Of a stretch of 64,000 nucleotides of DNA, positions 53,273-62,645 are shown one piece after another (position 1 is the stretch's first letter; each line of letters opens with the position of its first letter). The DNA is taken from positions 1 to 64,000 of the forward strand of contig CAJTWM010000014.1 of NCBI GenBank assembly GCA_910579805.1, in the 5' to 3' direction. The notes under the pieces were generated by a model. The model did not search any database, had not been told where the DNA came from, and was given only the letters and a program-made list of their open reading frames with translations. Source of the DNA: an uncultured Lachnospiraceae bacterium. GTDB taxonomy: Bacteria; Bacillota; Clostridia; Lachnospirales; Lachnospiraceae. The translations under genes and the position numbers were made by a program.

Positions 53273-53761
53273 TTAGTCCTCCTTATTTTGAAACATGGAA
53301 AACATGGTTTGTTGTTCCGGTGATAAAAGCTGCGACAGCATATCCGGGGAGAAATTAAAAAATTCGTTTCCGCCTTCGCCGCCGGCCATGCCTTCGGGAA
53401 ACAGTTCTTTCATCATGGTCATGGCAGCTTCTAAATCTTTGTACTGTTTTATCATATTTTGCATATTCTTAAACTGCGCCAGATAAGAACGTTCCTTTTC
53501 GCTGCAAAAAGGAGAGAGTTCATCACAAAGGGCACAAAGATCGAAAGTGGGCGGATCGTCTCCCTGACAAAGATTCAGTGAAAAGGGAGAGCCTTCCCGT
53601 AAAGAAATAGTGTACTGCAGTTCTAAATATTTGATATAAATAGCTAAATGATGCCGAAGTTCTTTTTTTACATTCGGAAAAAGAATTTTCAACATTTGAA
53701 TATGGTTGTTCGTATATAAAGTATCAAATGCGGCGATCTTATCAGGTTGTTTTAAGTCCAT
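53273..53761 (-). CDS. Conserved hypothetical protein
   Basis: This 162-residue soluble protein is rich in helix and in Met, Leu and Phe. It begins MDLKQPDKIAAFDTLYTNNHIQML and has a low-complexity GGEGG turn near residue 128. The family is unknown. The start at 53761 has GGGAG six bases ahead; a further in-frame ATG at 53776 overlaps that site. It is the first gene of a two-gene minus-strand unit with the 90-residue protein, and the two may interact. Confidence 0.65.
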   Translation of the reverse strand: MDLKQPDKIAAFDTLYTNNHIQMLKILFPNVKKELRHHLAIYIKYLELQYTISLREGSPFSLNLCQGDDPPTFDLCALCDELSPFCSEKERSYLAQFKNMQNMIKQYKDLEAAMTMMKELFPEGMAGGEGGNEFFNFSPDMLSQLLSPEQQTMFSMFQNKED

Positions 53762-53845
53762 GGCATCTCCCTTCATCTGTCATACCATTTTATGAAAAAT
53801 GAATGGGGATTATGCAAACAACAAAAGAGACGCACGATGCGGCCG

Positions 53846-53884
53846 TTCAAAAAAATAGGCCCTTTTAAGAGCCTATTTTTTGAA
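53846..53884 (-). terminator. Terminator of the Gly/Cys-rich protein gene
   Basis: TTCAA plus an A run and ATAGGC (53846-53860) pairs with GCCTAT plus a T run and GAA (53871-53884), with one bulged A. On the minus strand the hairpin ends in a T run just past the stop codon. Confidence 0.75.
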
Positions 53885-53904
53885 CATGTGACGATCGCCC
53901 CAAA

Positions 53905-54153
53905 TTAGCAGCAGGAATTTCCGCCGCAGCAGCTAAGCAGGATAAGGATCCAGATGATGCTTTCGCATCCACAGCCGTTGTTTCCGCCTAAGAAATTGCC
54001 AAAACCGCCGCCGCATCCGCAGCCATTATCGCAACCACAGCCATTATTTCCGCCACAGCAGCAGAGAAGGATAAGGATCCAGATCCAGCTTCCACATCCG
54101 TTATTGCTTGCTACATTGTTGCATCCGCAGTTTGTTGCAGTTAAATCACTCAT
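53905..54153 (-). CDS. Gly/Cys-rich small protein (chorion-class high-cysteine type)
   Basis: An 82-residue protein of two similar halves. Each has a hydrophobic WIxILILL stretch followed by CCGG and Asn-Gly-Cys-Gly-Cys runs; 18 or so residues are cysteine. Such proteins are often labelled chorion class high-cysteine protein in Firmicutes databases, but I know of no established role. The start at 54153 has GGAGG ahead on the minus strand; an in-frame ATG further out (54210) lacks a site. The hydrophobic halves could sit at the membrane or stack, with the cysteines binding metal. The plus-strand open frame here is a shadow. Confidence 0.72.
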   Translation of the reverse strand: MSDLTATNCGCNNVASNNGCGSWIWILILLCCCGGNNGCGCDNGCGCGGGFGNFLGGNNGCGCESIIWILILLSCCGGNSCC

Positions 54154-54290
54154 TGATTTGCCTCCAAAAATATTTGTTTTATGGTATATCTTATGTATGG
54201 GGCATGTCACTGTTTCTAGAAAAATAAAAAAATATAAAAAGTCCCGGTCATGGAAAATTTTTCTGAAAATTTTCTTCTTTTGAAAAATAC

Positions 54291-54318
54291 TTGAATTTAT
54301 TATCAGATATAGTAAAAT
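54291..54318 (+). promoter_or_regulatory. Candidate promoter of the sortase gene
   Basis: TTGAAT (54291-54296), a 16-base spacer and TAAAAT (54313-54318). A second TATAAT with TG extension (54361-54369) is too near the ribosome site to leave room for a leader, so the first is preferred. Confidence 0.45.
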
Positions 54319-54392
54319 AGATAGTGTATGAAAATAAAAATGGTAAAGTGAGTAATTTAATGATATAATATACCTTAAAGGAGAAATTCAAT

Positions 54393-55550
54393 ATGCCAAC
54401 AGGCGGACGGGAAGTTGCCGGAAGGCAATTCAGGACGAGGGCTGATTATGAAGCTGCCTGCCGGGACGAAAAGAAGATAGAACAGTTAAAACAACGTTAT
54501 AAATTGGAGGATCCTGACCAGCTCTTGGAGCTGAATAAAGAGCTTCAAGGCAAAAAATACCGCTTTGAAACGATGGTCGGGGAAGACTTCATTTATGAAA
54601 TAGAGCAGGCCGCCAAGCATACGACGCCGTTGTCTGCCAAGGATAAAAAAAAGAAAAAGAAGCTACATAAGTCAGAAAAGAAGGGGAACTCAAAAACTAA
54701 GGAAAAAAAAGATTTGGATGAATATGACAGGGAGATGCAGCAGGAGATCCTTAAACAGCTCAGTTTAAGGGAGAGACGCAGAAAATGGATTATCATTTTA
54801 TGCAGTCTTGTCGCCGTTATTTCCTTTGGGTATTTTGGAGTCTATTATTATTTTGTAGACCGGACGGCTTCTACCTATGAAAAATGGGCGGATCTCAAGA
54901 AGCAGGAAGGGCAGACAGTACCCAGAACGTCACAAAAGCGCCAAACAGAGGAGGAGACGGAGGAAGAGAGAGAGATTCTGGATGAATATAAAGTTTTATA
55001 TAATAAGAACAAAAGTCTAATCGGATGGGTGAAAATTGACGATACAATTATTGATTATCCGGTTATGCAGACAGTCAATAACGAATATTATCTTACCCAT
55101 AATTTGGAACAGGAATATGATAAGAACGGTTCCATTTTTATGGATACGGACTGCGATATATTGGAACCCAGCACAAATCTTATTATATACGGGCATCATA
55201 TGAAATCGGGAAGAATGTTTGGAGACCTTGATAAATATAGTAATAAGAAGTATTATGAAGAACATCCGATGATTCAGTTCGATACGATATATGAAAAAGG
55301 CACTTATGCGGTCATGTATGTGTTCCGGTCCAAAGTATATAATGAGAATGAAATAACATTTAAGTACTATCAGTTTATAGATGCCAATTCGGCAGAAGAA
55401 TTTGATTCCAATATGGAAGAAATGAGCAGGTTATCTCTTTACGATACGGGGGTAACAGCGGGCTACGGCGACAGGCTCTTGACCTTATCCACCTGTGACA
55501 GTTCGGAGCAGGACGGAAGATTCGTCGTAGTGGCAAAAAAAGTAAATTAA
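54393..55550 (+). CDS. Class B-type sortase
   Basis: This 385-residue membrane transpeptidase anchors surface proteins to peptidoglycan. It has an unusually long cytoplasmic N-terminal part (about 130 residues, highly charged, with a Lys-rich stretch near 85-110), one membrane helix at about 132-154, a Glu-rich linker, and a sortase domain with H268 (YGHHMKSG), C368 (TLSTC) and R376 (GRFVVVAK). Spacing between the His and Cys and the segment SIFMDTDC fit class B. AAAGGAG at 54377-54383 fits ATG 54393. The next gene, 28 bases on, encodes an LRR protein with a TPKTG signal, which is its likely substrate. Confidence 0.92.
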   Translation: MPTGGREVAGRQFRTRADYEAACRDEKKIEQLKQRYKLEDPDQLLELNKELQGKKYRFETMVGEDFIYEIEQAAKHTTPLSAKDKKKKKKLHKSEKKGNSKTKEKKDLDEYDREMQQEILKQLSLRERRRKWIIILCSLVAVISFGYFGVYYYFVDRTASTYEKWADLKKQEGQTVPRTSQKRQTEEETEEEREILDEYKVLYNKNKSLIGWVKIDDTIIDYPVMQTVNNEYYLTHNLEQEYDKNGSIFMDTDCDILEPSTNLIIYGHHMKSGRMFGDLDKYSNKKYYEEHPMIQFDTIYEKGTYAVMYVFRSKVYNENEITFKYYQFIDANSAEEFDSNMEEMSRLSLYDTGVTAGYGDRLLTLSTCDSSEQDGRFVVVAKKVN

Positions 55551-55577
55551 TAAATTTACGGTTAGAGGAGAGTTGTG

Positions 55578-58500
55578 ATGGCAAAGCAAGCATCAAAGAA
55601 AAAAAGGGTAAACAGAAAATTAAAAAGGACGATCCGCAAAACGCTGTCAGCGGTATTTATGATCACGGCGCTCATCGTTGCCGCAATACCGGTGCAGAAT
55701 AACGTGGAGGCAAGCAGCCCGGGAACAGGCGGGACTGTGTCGGGAAATACGGAATCGGAGATACCGGCGGTAGGGTACGGCGTGACCAGGGAATATGTAG
55801 AAAACGAAAAGATTAAATTTGAGGTAAATCTTCAAAACGGAGATATCGACGGTTTGGATTCTGCGTTTGATATCGTGAATGTAGGCGGTACCTATTATCT
55901 GCAGGAAATCTATAAAGTCGGGACGTTCAAACTGGGAAATCAGATTTATAATACGTTAGCCGCTTATAATAAATCTTTTATGGCTTCCAATAATAACGAG
56001 GTGACAATACCGGGCAGTGTAGTTACCAGTTACGGGCAATTTGAGTTTGACATGGAAGAGGTACAAAAGATATATATGGATCCGGCTACCCATACCCCTA
56101 ATACTGATGCGGATGCTTTGCAGGAAAGGTATAATAAGCTGTATCCTTCTAATATCATAAGAGCCGGAGATCCGGATACCGGAGAGGGAGCGGTCTATGA
56201 TATTGATATCCGAAATGAAGATTTGGCGGCAGAACCGTTGGCAACAAATGTGAAAAAAGTAGTTTTGGATATTTATGCATGCCAGCAGCAAGGAGCGGTT
56301 GCTTCCGGTAAGGCAGATGCGCCCTGCCGCGCACAGGAAGTAGCTATGATTCAGGAAGGGGCAGACGATAAAATCGTTTATGTTGCCTATAATCCTGTTA
56401 AGGGAGAGTTTTATGCAGACAAAACCCGTACTTTACGGGCAATTGCGGACGACGCTTTTGGGAAAAATGCCTATCCCGGAGACAGCAACGTGATCCAATT
56501 AAATAAACTTGTCCTTCCGGATACAATCGCTTATATTGGAAATAACTCCTTTGAAGGCTGTTCCGGTATCCGTTCTTTTGAGTTGACAGGTACCGTTACG
56601 AATATTGGCTGTCAGGCATTTAAAGGCTGTACTTCCATGCAGAGCATTAAAATCAACAATTTACAGAAAATAGGGGCGGAAGCTTTTGCGGACTGCAACA
56701 GTTTGGGATCTATTACCTTTCCGTCTACGTTAGATGAGATCGGTCAAGGCGCGTTTTACAATTGTACTTCATTAAAAACGGTAGATATGTCCCAAATAAC
56801 CGGTGGGGTCATTATTGATGATTTTGCATTTTATGATTGCACCGACTTAAATAGTTTTAATTTTGGCTCAACGGTATCATCTATTGGCAAAGGCTGTTTT
56901 GCCGTAACGGATAATAAGCCGATCAACGGTTCGTGGACAAAAATCCAGTTGGCGGATTCAGCCTCGGAATTAGGGGACGCGATGTTTGACGGAAGGACAA
57001 ATATTGAAGAAGTGATCTTCCCGTCTACTTACGGCGCCGTTCCAAACTCGGCCAGAACTTCCATACTGGACGACAATTTCTTTAGACGGTGCAGCGCGCT
57101 TAAGAGCGTGACCATACCGGGAGCTTATGCTTCGTTCGGAGTTGACGTATTTCAAAGTGTGGAATCCGACCAGTTTTATGTAGAAGGTCCTGCAACGTAT
57201 CGGGCGGATGCAGATTATACATTGGAAGAAAATTATGCTAACCCAAGGGTTTCGGCACATAATGCAAGAATCACTTATAAATTTAAATATGGTAATGAAG
57301 AGTTTTTTGATGTGGCCTACAACTATCAGCCCAGTGATAACGACGGGAATCCGGTAGTAGATGCCGACGGGAATCCGGTAAAGGTAACGGATTATTATCT
57401 GATCAATGTAGCGACCGGAGAGTTAGAGAAGTATACACCTGATCCAGATAATAATTACAGTACTAAGATTGTAATTAAGGCAAATTATAACGGCGTTTCG
57501 GTTACGGGTATCGCGGAAGGATGTTTTGACTCGGTAAAAGAGACGGCAACCGAATTGATTGTAGAAGACGGTACAATTTCTTTAATCGGTAAGAATGCTT
57601 TTAAAGGTTTTGTCCGTCTGCAGAAGGTACATCTTGGCAATTCCGTTAAGGAGATTGGTGATGGTGCGTTTGCCGGATGTAACTTGCTTGAAGACGTATA
57701 TTTCAATATGGACGAAGTGAAAATCGGAAATGAGGCTTTTCAAAAGGATGTAACTGCTTCTCCCACGGGACTGACTTTCCATGGCAAGATCGAAGCGGGA
57801 TTCGAACCTTATGACTGGGCTATGAAGCCGGAAAACGAGTTAAGTACTGCGGGCTTGCGTATCCTTTATATGAATCTTCCGCCAAGTAATTTGGGAACGA
57901 TCTATGACCGGACGTCGGAAGGAGAAAATATCTCCGTTCCGTTGATCTTTTATCCGATCTATAACTATTTGGATGCGGATAATGAAGACTACAGAAAAAC
58001 AAAAGCGGAACAGCTTGGATTAGGAAACTGGGAAGATTATAGTATTATTAAAAGAGTAGAGGCCGGGGCTGCCGGAGACAATCAGGACGGAGATTATGCG
58101 GATGCGGACGATTTGGCATATGCAAATGCGACAAAGCATATAGTGATCCCGGCGGGAGTCACGTCTATCGATACGCCCAAGTACTATGGCTCTGCAGAAA
58201 ATAATACAAATGTTACTACTTATGTGCAGTATAGTGAGGGGCCTGGGAAAGTAACCAATTCAAGAGAAGCGATACGTTATGCGAGTCTGACGAATGTGGT
58301 AGATGACCATACGGTCGTGCCTGGTTTGTTCAGCGGCTGGTACGAGGATTATGTTCCGGGAACTGATGAGGCTTCAGAATATGAAAAAGAAGTCAAAGGA
58401 AACGACCGGGTAGAATCCATTACTATGTTCACGGTAGAATCCATTCCCGATTATGCGTTTGACAGTTGTGAACGGTTACAGAAAGTGGATTTGGGCGCGG

Positions 58501-60251
58501 GATGTAAAAAGATCGGCCTTGCGCCGTTTAGAGGCTGCACTTCTTTGGTAGAAGTAATAGGCAATGAAACGATCATTTGCGAGAACGATATTTTATATAC
58601 TACCAATGAAGACGGCAGCTATACGTTAGTGGAGTGTCTGCCCTCCAGAGGAAAGAACGGAAACGCCGAAGTTTCGGTGGCAAACGATCCGAAGCTTGCC
58701 AATGTATCCAAGATTAGCGAAAGTGCGTTCATAGATTGTAAAAATCTTGTCAGCGTTAATTTATCAGGATGCAACTATATCACAACCATTCCGAAGGACT
58801 GCTTTAAGGGCTGTTATTCCTTGAGAAACGTTGTTTTCCCAGGATCGGTCAATAATATTGCGGAAGGTGCTTTTAAAGGACTGACGCAGATCCATGTAAC
58901 GATACCGTCCAAGGAAGTCTATATTCATAGGGATGCTTTCGAACATGGAAACGGAGAAAACGGCACCAGCGTAGGCGAAAAGTTATCAACGGTTGTAATA
59001 CAAAGTTTTCCGGATTCGGCGGCATTCCGTTATACGGAAGACAACTATATCGGTTTTGAAGGTTATAATGAAGACGAACATTCCGTTACTTTCTTAAATT
59101 GGGACTTTTCGGAACTGTACAGGACACGGGTAAAAGACGGTGCGTCCGTTCGTCCGTTCCTTGAAACCCAGACAGAACCCAGCAGGTCGGGATATAAGTT
59201 TGTCGGATGGGCTACCATTACCAATGGCGCTACTTTGGACGTGATCACTGCAGATACGATATTTATTGCGCAGTTTAACTCTAAGGGCGGTAACAATGGA
59301 AACGGCAATGGAAATGTGAGTGGAAACGGTAGTGGAAATGGTAACGGAAATGGTAGCGGCGACGGAAACGGCAACGGATCAAAAATGCATACCGTAACGG
59401 TTATCAACGGCAGCGGCAGCGGCAGTTATATTGAGGGTGCAGACGTTGTGATCGCAGCCAATAATCCGCCGACAGGCTATCAGTTTAAAGACTGGACGGT
59501 AAATACGAACAATGCCACGCTTGCAAGCAACAGAGTGGCTGCAACTACTTTTAAAATGCCGGCAGGGGACGTAAGGGTTACTGCAAACTACGAAAAATCA
59601 AAATCCTCGGGAAGTTCGGTAAGCGGAAACGGCAGCGGCGGCAGTAGTTCCTCAAATAAGAACAATAATAATAACAGCGGAACTAAAGTAGTCATTACGA
59701 GACCGGGGATATCGGATACGGATCTGGCTTCGGCAAAAGTAAACGGATCCAAAGACGGATTTATCGTTAAAATTTCCGAAACGGCAGAAGCGACTGCGGC
59801 AGTAGAGCAGGCGCTGACAAATAAATACGGAAGTTTGGATAATATACGTTACGCAGCAATGGATATTAGTTTGTATGATTCTACCGGTACGAACAAAATC
59901 ACAGACACCACAGGGTATACCATTGATATTACCATACCGATTCCGGACGTACTTAGAGAATATGCAGGCAATAATAAAACGGCAGCCGTTGTGAATGCCC
60001 AACTGGAAAATTTAGCTCCTAAATTTACAACGATCGACGGCGTACCTTGCGTTACGTTCAGGGCAACGCATTTCTCACCGTACACCGTATATGTAGATAC
60101 CGGTAATTTAACGGTAGGCGGACTTGACAGTACGCCGAAGACCGGAGACGGTATCCATCCTAAATGGTTTTTGGCAATAGGCCTTGTATGCCTTTCCGTT
60201 GTAATGTTTATGAAGAAAGACAAAAAAGCGCCGAAGGTTAAAACTGCATAA
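55578..60251 (+). CDS. LRR_5 surface protein with TPKTG sorting-like signal
   Basis: A 1557-residue secreted protein. A basic signal peptide (about residues 1-45) is followed by BspA-type LRR_5 repeats in two blocks (about 290-520 and 640-760), further LRR_5 around 960-1130, an InlB/Listeria-Bacteroides repeat (about 1165-1235: GYKFVGWAT), a Gly/Asn/Ser-rich linker (about 1237-1270), a second such repeat, a Ser-rich linker, a beta domain (about 1375-1515), and a C-terminal TPKTGDG, hydrophobic helix and lysine tail. TPKTG differs from LPXTG, so sorting by the adjacent class B sortase is inferred. GTG 55575 is possible, but GAGGAG (55565-55570) fits ATG 55578. Confidence 0.85.
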   Translation: MAKQASKKKRVNRKLKRTIRKTLSAVFMITALIVAAIPVQNNVEASSPGTGGTVSGNTESEIPAVGYGVTREYVENEKIKFEVNLQNGDIDGLDSAFDIVNVGGTYYLQEIYKVGTFKLGNQIYNTLAAYNKSFMASNNNEVTIPGSVVTSYGQFEFDMEEVQKIYMDPATHTPNTDADALQERYNKLYPSNIIRAGDPDTGEGAVYDIDIRNEDLAAEPLATNVKKVVLDIYACQQQGAVASGKADAPCRAQEVAMIQEGADDKIVYVAYNPVKGEFYADKTRTLRAIADDAFGKNAYPGDSNVIQLNKLVLPDTIAYIGNNSFEGCSGIRSFELTGTVTNIGCQAFKGCTSMQSIKINNLQKIGAEAFADCNSLGSITFPSTLDEIGQGAFYNCTSLKTVDMSQITGGVIIDDFAFYDCTDLNSFNFGSTVSSIGKGCFAVTDNKPINGSWTKIQLADSASELGDAMFDGRTNIEEVIFPSTYGAVPNSARTSILDDNFFRRCSALKSVTIPGAYASFGVDVFQSVESDQFYVEGPATYRADADYTLEENYANPRVSAHNARITYKFKYGNEEFFDVAYNYQPSDNDGNPVVDADGNPVKVTDYYLINVATGELEKYTPDPDNNYSTKIVIKANYNGVSVTGIAEGCFDSVKETATELIVEDGTISLIGKNAFKGFVRLQKVHLGNSVKEIGDGAFAGCNLLEDVYFNMDEVKIGNEAFQKDVTASPTGLTFHGKIEAGFEPYDWAMKPENELSTAGLRILYMNLPPSNLGTIYDRTSEGENISVPLIFYPIYNYLDADNEDYRKTKAEQLGLGNWEDYSIIKRVEAGAAGDNQDGDYADADDLAYANATKHIVIPAGVTSIDTPKYYGSAENNTNVTTYVQYSEGPGKVTNSREAIRYASLTNVVDDHTVVPGLFSGWYEDYVPGTDEASEYEKEVKGNDRVESITMFTVESIPDYAFDSCERLQKVDLGAGCKKIGLAPFRGCTSLVEVIGNETIICENDILYTTNEDGSYTLVECLPSRGKNGNAEVSVANDPKLANVSKISESAFIDCKNLVSVNLSGCNYITTIPKDCFKGCYSLRNVVFPGSVNNIAEGAFKGLTQIHVTIPSKEVYIHRDAFEHGNGENGTSVGEKLSTVVIQSFPDSAAFRYTEDNYIGFEGYNEDEHSVTFLNWDFSELYRTRVKDGASVRPFLETQTEPSRSGYKFVGWATITNGATLDVITADTIFIAQFNSKGGNNGNGNGNVSGNGSGNGNGNGSGDGNGNGSKMHTVTVINGSGSGSYIEGADVVIAANNPPTGYQFKDWTVNTNNATLASNRVAATTFKMPAGDVRVTANYEKSKSSGSSVSGNGSGGSSSSNKNNNNNSGTKVVITRPGISDTDLASAKVNGSKDGFIVKISETAEATAAVEQALTNKYGSLDNIRYAAMDISLYDSTGTNKITDTTGYTIDITIPIPDVLREYAGNNKTAAVVNAQLENLAPKFTTIDGVPCVTFRATHFSPYTVYVDTGNLTVGGLDSTPKTGDGIHPKWFLAIGLVCLSVVMFMKKDKKAPKVKTA

Positions 60252-60408
60252 TATATGTCAAGTTTTCTTAACAGGTAGGATTTGATTTACAGGTTAACAT
60301 TGTTTAGCCGCAAAAAAGAACGGATGTTAGCAAATTTGGATGAAACTTCCAAACTGCTTATTGGTAGCAGTATCGCAGGCTTTGTTTGCGATATGCAGGG
60401 GTATAAGT
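60252..60408 (+). promoter_or_regulatory. Leader with three short hairpins
   Basis: Three hairpins follow each other before the LRR gene: TTTGGA with TCCAAA (60335-60353), CTGCT with AGCAG (60354-60370) and ATCGCA with TGCGAT (60372-60392). The last ends five bases before the ribosome site AGGGG (60397-60401). No known riboswitch core is visible. A role in mRNA stability or translation is possible. Confidence 0.4.
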
Positions 60409-61509
60409 ATGAAAAAAAGGCTGAAAATTTTGGCGGGTACGCTGCTGCTTGGTGTAGCAGTAGCGACTGCCGGAATATCTGCTTCCGTTGTGGAAGCAAC
60501 AGAAAAAACCGTTATTTCCGATTTTCAGTTGAACGGTACTACTTTGGTAAAATATCAGGGTTCGGCAAGTACGGTTACGATTCCGGATTCCGTAACTAAA
60601 ATCGGAGAGGACGCATTTTCCGGAAACAAGACATTGGTAAGCGTCAATATCCCTTCGTCGGTGGAGACGATAGGGTATAATGCGTTTGCCGATTGCACCG
60701 CTTTGGAACATATTTCTATTCCAAATGGAACGAAAGTACTTGAAGATGCCGTATTTTCAGGCTGCTCTAATTTGTCCAAAGTGAGTTTTGGAAAAAACGT
60801 GAAAAAATTGGGAAGCGGCGTTTTTGCAGGTTGTACGAAACTGCAGAAAGTAAGCATTTCGTCTAAGAACGACTATTTGGTTTGCACTTCAGGCGTTTTA
60901 TATGACAAGGATAAAACGACTTTGATTGAAATGCTGCCGGGAAGGACAAACAAAACTTTCTATTTTCCTTCTACCGTTACGGATATTTATCCCTATGCGT
61001 TTTGGGGAGTGAGTCATTTGGAAAAGACGGTGCTCAGTCAGAATCTTCATGAGATTCCGGCTTATGCGTTCAGCAACTGTACGGCGCTCACCGGAATAGA
61101 GATTCCTTATGCAGTGTATAGCATTGATATAAAGGCATTTGAAAATTGTACGGGGCTTGAGGAAGTGGTTATTCATGAATCGGTAAACGAGATTCATGAT
61201 ACGGCGTTTGACGGATGTGATAATTTAAATATTATTGCTAAAGAAGGTACGGCCGGATATGAGTTTGCCAAAAACCATTCCGCTATTCATGAGGCAGAGA
61301 TTCAGGGAGAAGAACCTGCACCTAATACAATGCCGGGCGTATTAAACGGAACGGTAGGAAACGGCGGCACACAGAGCGGTGCAGGAACGGGAAACGGTTA
61401 TTCGGATCCTTTGGAATATCCGGAAGACGAGTCCGTGATTGGGAAAACAAGGACGATCGGTAATAATGCGGTAGTGATCATTGACGGTACAAAACAAACA
61501 GTTCATTAA
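60409..61509 (+). CDS. Secreted LRR_5 protein
   Basis: This 366-residue protein has a signal peptide (about residues 1-30, ending VEA) and six to eight BspA-type LRR_5 repeats over residues 50-290 (typical unit: SVTKIGEDAFSGNKTLVSVNIP). A Gly/Asn-rich tail follows, with no LPXTG-like signal and no membrane helix, so it should be released or held by other proteins. AGGGG at 60397-60401 fits ATG 60409. It resembles part of the larger LRR protein next door, from which it may have arisen by duplication. Its mRNA ends at a strong terminator 28 bases later. Confidence 0.85.
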   Translation: MKKRLKILAGTLLLGVAVATAGISASVVEATEKTVISDFQLNGTTLVKYQGSASTVTIPDSVTKIGEDAFSGNKTLVSVNIPSSVETIGYNAFADCTALEHISIPNGTKVLEDAVFSGCSNLSKVSFGKNVKKLGSGVFAGCTKLQKVSISSKNDYLVCTSGVLYDKDKTTLIEMLPGRTNKTFYFPSTVTDIYPYAFWGVSHLEKTVLSQNLHEIPAYAFSNCTALTGIEIPYAVYSIDIKAFENCTGLEEVVIHESVNEIHDTAFDGCDNLNIIAKEGTAGYEFAKNHSAIHEAEIQGEEPAPNTMPGVLNGTVGNGGTQSGAGTGNGYSDPLEYPEDESVIGKTRTIGNNAVVIIDGTKQTVH

Positions 61510-61536
61510 AAGCAGATGAAGAATAAATGACAAATG

Positions 61537-61583
61537 AAAATCTCTCAGCATAGAATAAAACAAAAATGCTGGGAGATTTTTTT
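61537..61583 (+). terminator. Terminator after the LRR_5 gene; also holds the protease ribosome site
   Basis: A 15-bp stem, AAAATCTCTCAGCAT (61537-61551) with ATGCTGGGAGATTTT (61566-61580), then more T. The GGGAG at 61571-61575 in the descending arm is the best ribosome site for the following GTG at 61585. Confidence 0.85.
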
Positions 61584-61584
61584 C

Positions 61585-62499
61585 GTGAATCGGGTAAGAA
61601 TGCAGATAGAATGCACGGATGACCTACTGCCCGGAAACAAAAGAGCGCCTGTTGGGATTGCGGTATTGGATACGGGAATTGCAAATCATCCTGATTTTAA
61701 AAGCAGAATTATAGATTTCTATGATTTTATAAACAAAAAGCAATATATTTATGACGATAGCGGACATGGTACGCATGTGGCCGGCTGTATTGGCGGAGAC
61801 GGACGGATGTCCGGCGGAAAATACAGAGGGATTCATCCAAAATGTAATTTTGTTGTTGGAAAAGTATTAAACGAATACGGGGAGGGCAGTCTGAAAGATA
61901 TGATAAGCGGGCTCGAATGGGTATTCGGGCGTGCGGAAAAATATAATATCCGCGTCGTTAATATATCTGTCGGCGTTACGGATACGGAAGAAAAAGAATT
62001 GTTAAAAACAATGTTGGAATTGGTGGAGGAAGCCTGGAGGAGAAACATTCTGATCGTGTGCGCGGCAGGCAATAAAGGTCCAAAACCTATGACGATCTCA
62101 CCTTTAGGAATCGGAAAGCATGTTATTTCCGTAGGATGCCATGACGGAGATTATTTCAAAAATAAGGAAGGAACCTGTGAAATATATTCCGGAAGAGGTC
62201 CTACGCCCTTTGCAATTAAAAAACCGGATCTGGTGGCTCCCGGAACGGACATTATATCGTGTAATGCAGGATTTCGTGCAGGAAACAGAAGAAACCCAAT
62301 CCCTTATATAAAGAAAAGCGGGACGTCTATGTCTACGCCTATAGTAGCCGGAGCGGCAGCTTTGCTGATCCAGAAAAACGGGAATATGGAATGTGAAGAA
62401 ATCAAGCGGAGATTGGTATATAGTGCCGTCGACTTGAAAGAACCGTGGACAAAACAAGGGTGGGGAATGCTTAATGTAAAGAGATTGCTGGAAGTTTAA
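61585..62499 (+). CDS. Subtilisin-like serine protease (S8), no signal peptide
   Basis: A 304-residue S8 protease with the complete triad: D29 (AVLDTGI), H61 (GHGTHVAG) and Ser in GTSMSTP near residue 252. No signal peptide or pro-domain is visible, which fits the intracellular subtilisin group, although release by other means cannot be excluded. The start is taken as GTG 61585, with GGGAG nine bases ahead; ATG 61600 would also work, and ATG 61534 would place the preceding terminator inside the gene. No separate promoter is evident. It lies in the LRR/sortase region and could trim those proteins only if exported. Confidence 0.87.
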   Translation: MNRVRMQIECTDDLLPGNKRAPVGIAVLDTGIANHPDFKSRIIDFYDFINKKQYIYDDSGHGTHVAGCIGGDGRMSGGKYRGIHPKCNFVVGKVLNEYGEGSLKDMISGLEWVFGRAEKYNIRVVNISVGVTDTEEKELLKTMLELVEEAWRRNILIVCAAGNKGPKPMTISPLGIGKHVISVGCHDGDYFKNKEGTCEIYSGRGPTPFAIKKPDLVAPGTDIISCNAGFRAGNRRNPIPYIKKSGTSMSTPIVAGAAALLIQKNGNMECEEIKRRLVYSAVDLKEPWTKQGWGMLNVKRLLEV

Positions 62500-62538
62500 G
62501 CTTCGTTAACAAGCTATAAAAATAGTACTAAAGGTTTA

Positions 62539-62645
62539 TTTACAAATAGCGCCTTTATAGATATGATAATCGTGAGAGATGAGAAAATATAGGATTATTG
62601 ATTTGATATTTGGAGAGTCATTTGAAAAAATGGCTCTTTTTTGTC
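62539..62645 (+). ncRNA. Possible short RNA (promoter-to-terminator unit)
   Basis: TTTACA (62539-62544), a 17-base spacer and TATGAT (62562-62567) form a fair promoter. A terminator (AGAGTCATT 62614-62622 with AATGGCTCT 62629-62637, then T run) follows about 45 bases after the expected start. No open frame lies between. It may be a small RNA of about 70 bases or an attenuator for the next gene. No other gene is supported in 62500-62779. Confidence 0.35.

Noticed and set aside
54253..54274. A/T-only hairpin GAAAATTTT-TCTG-AAAATTTTC
   Set aside because: It is a perfect 9-bp stem but lies in A+T-rich sequence upstream of two divergent genes; chance or local DNA bending is enough to explain it.
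53954..54283. Plus-strand open frame rich in Pro, Gln and Leu
   Set aside because: It is the reverse reading of the Gly/Cys-rich gene, and its composition is explained by that gene's repeats.
60252..60408. Cyclic-di-GMP or cobalamin riboswitch before the small LRR_5 gene
   Set aside because: The stems are too short and the conserved core bases are absent.
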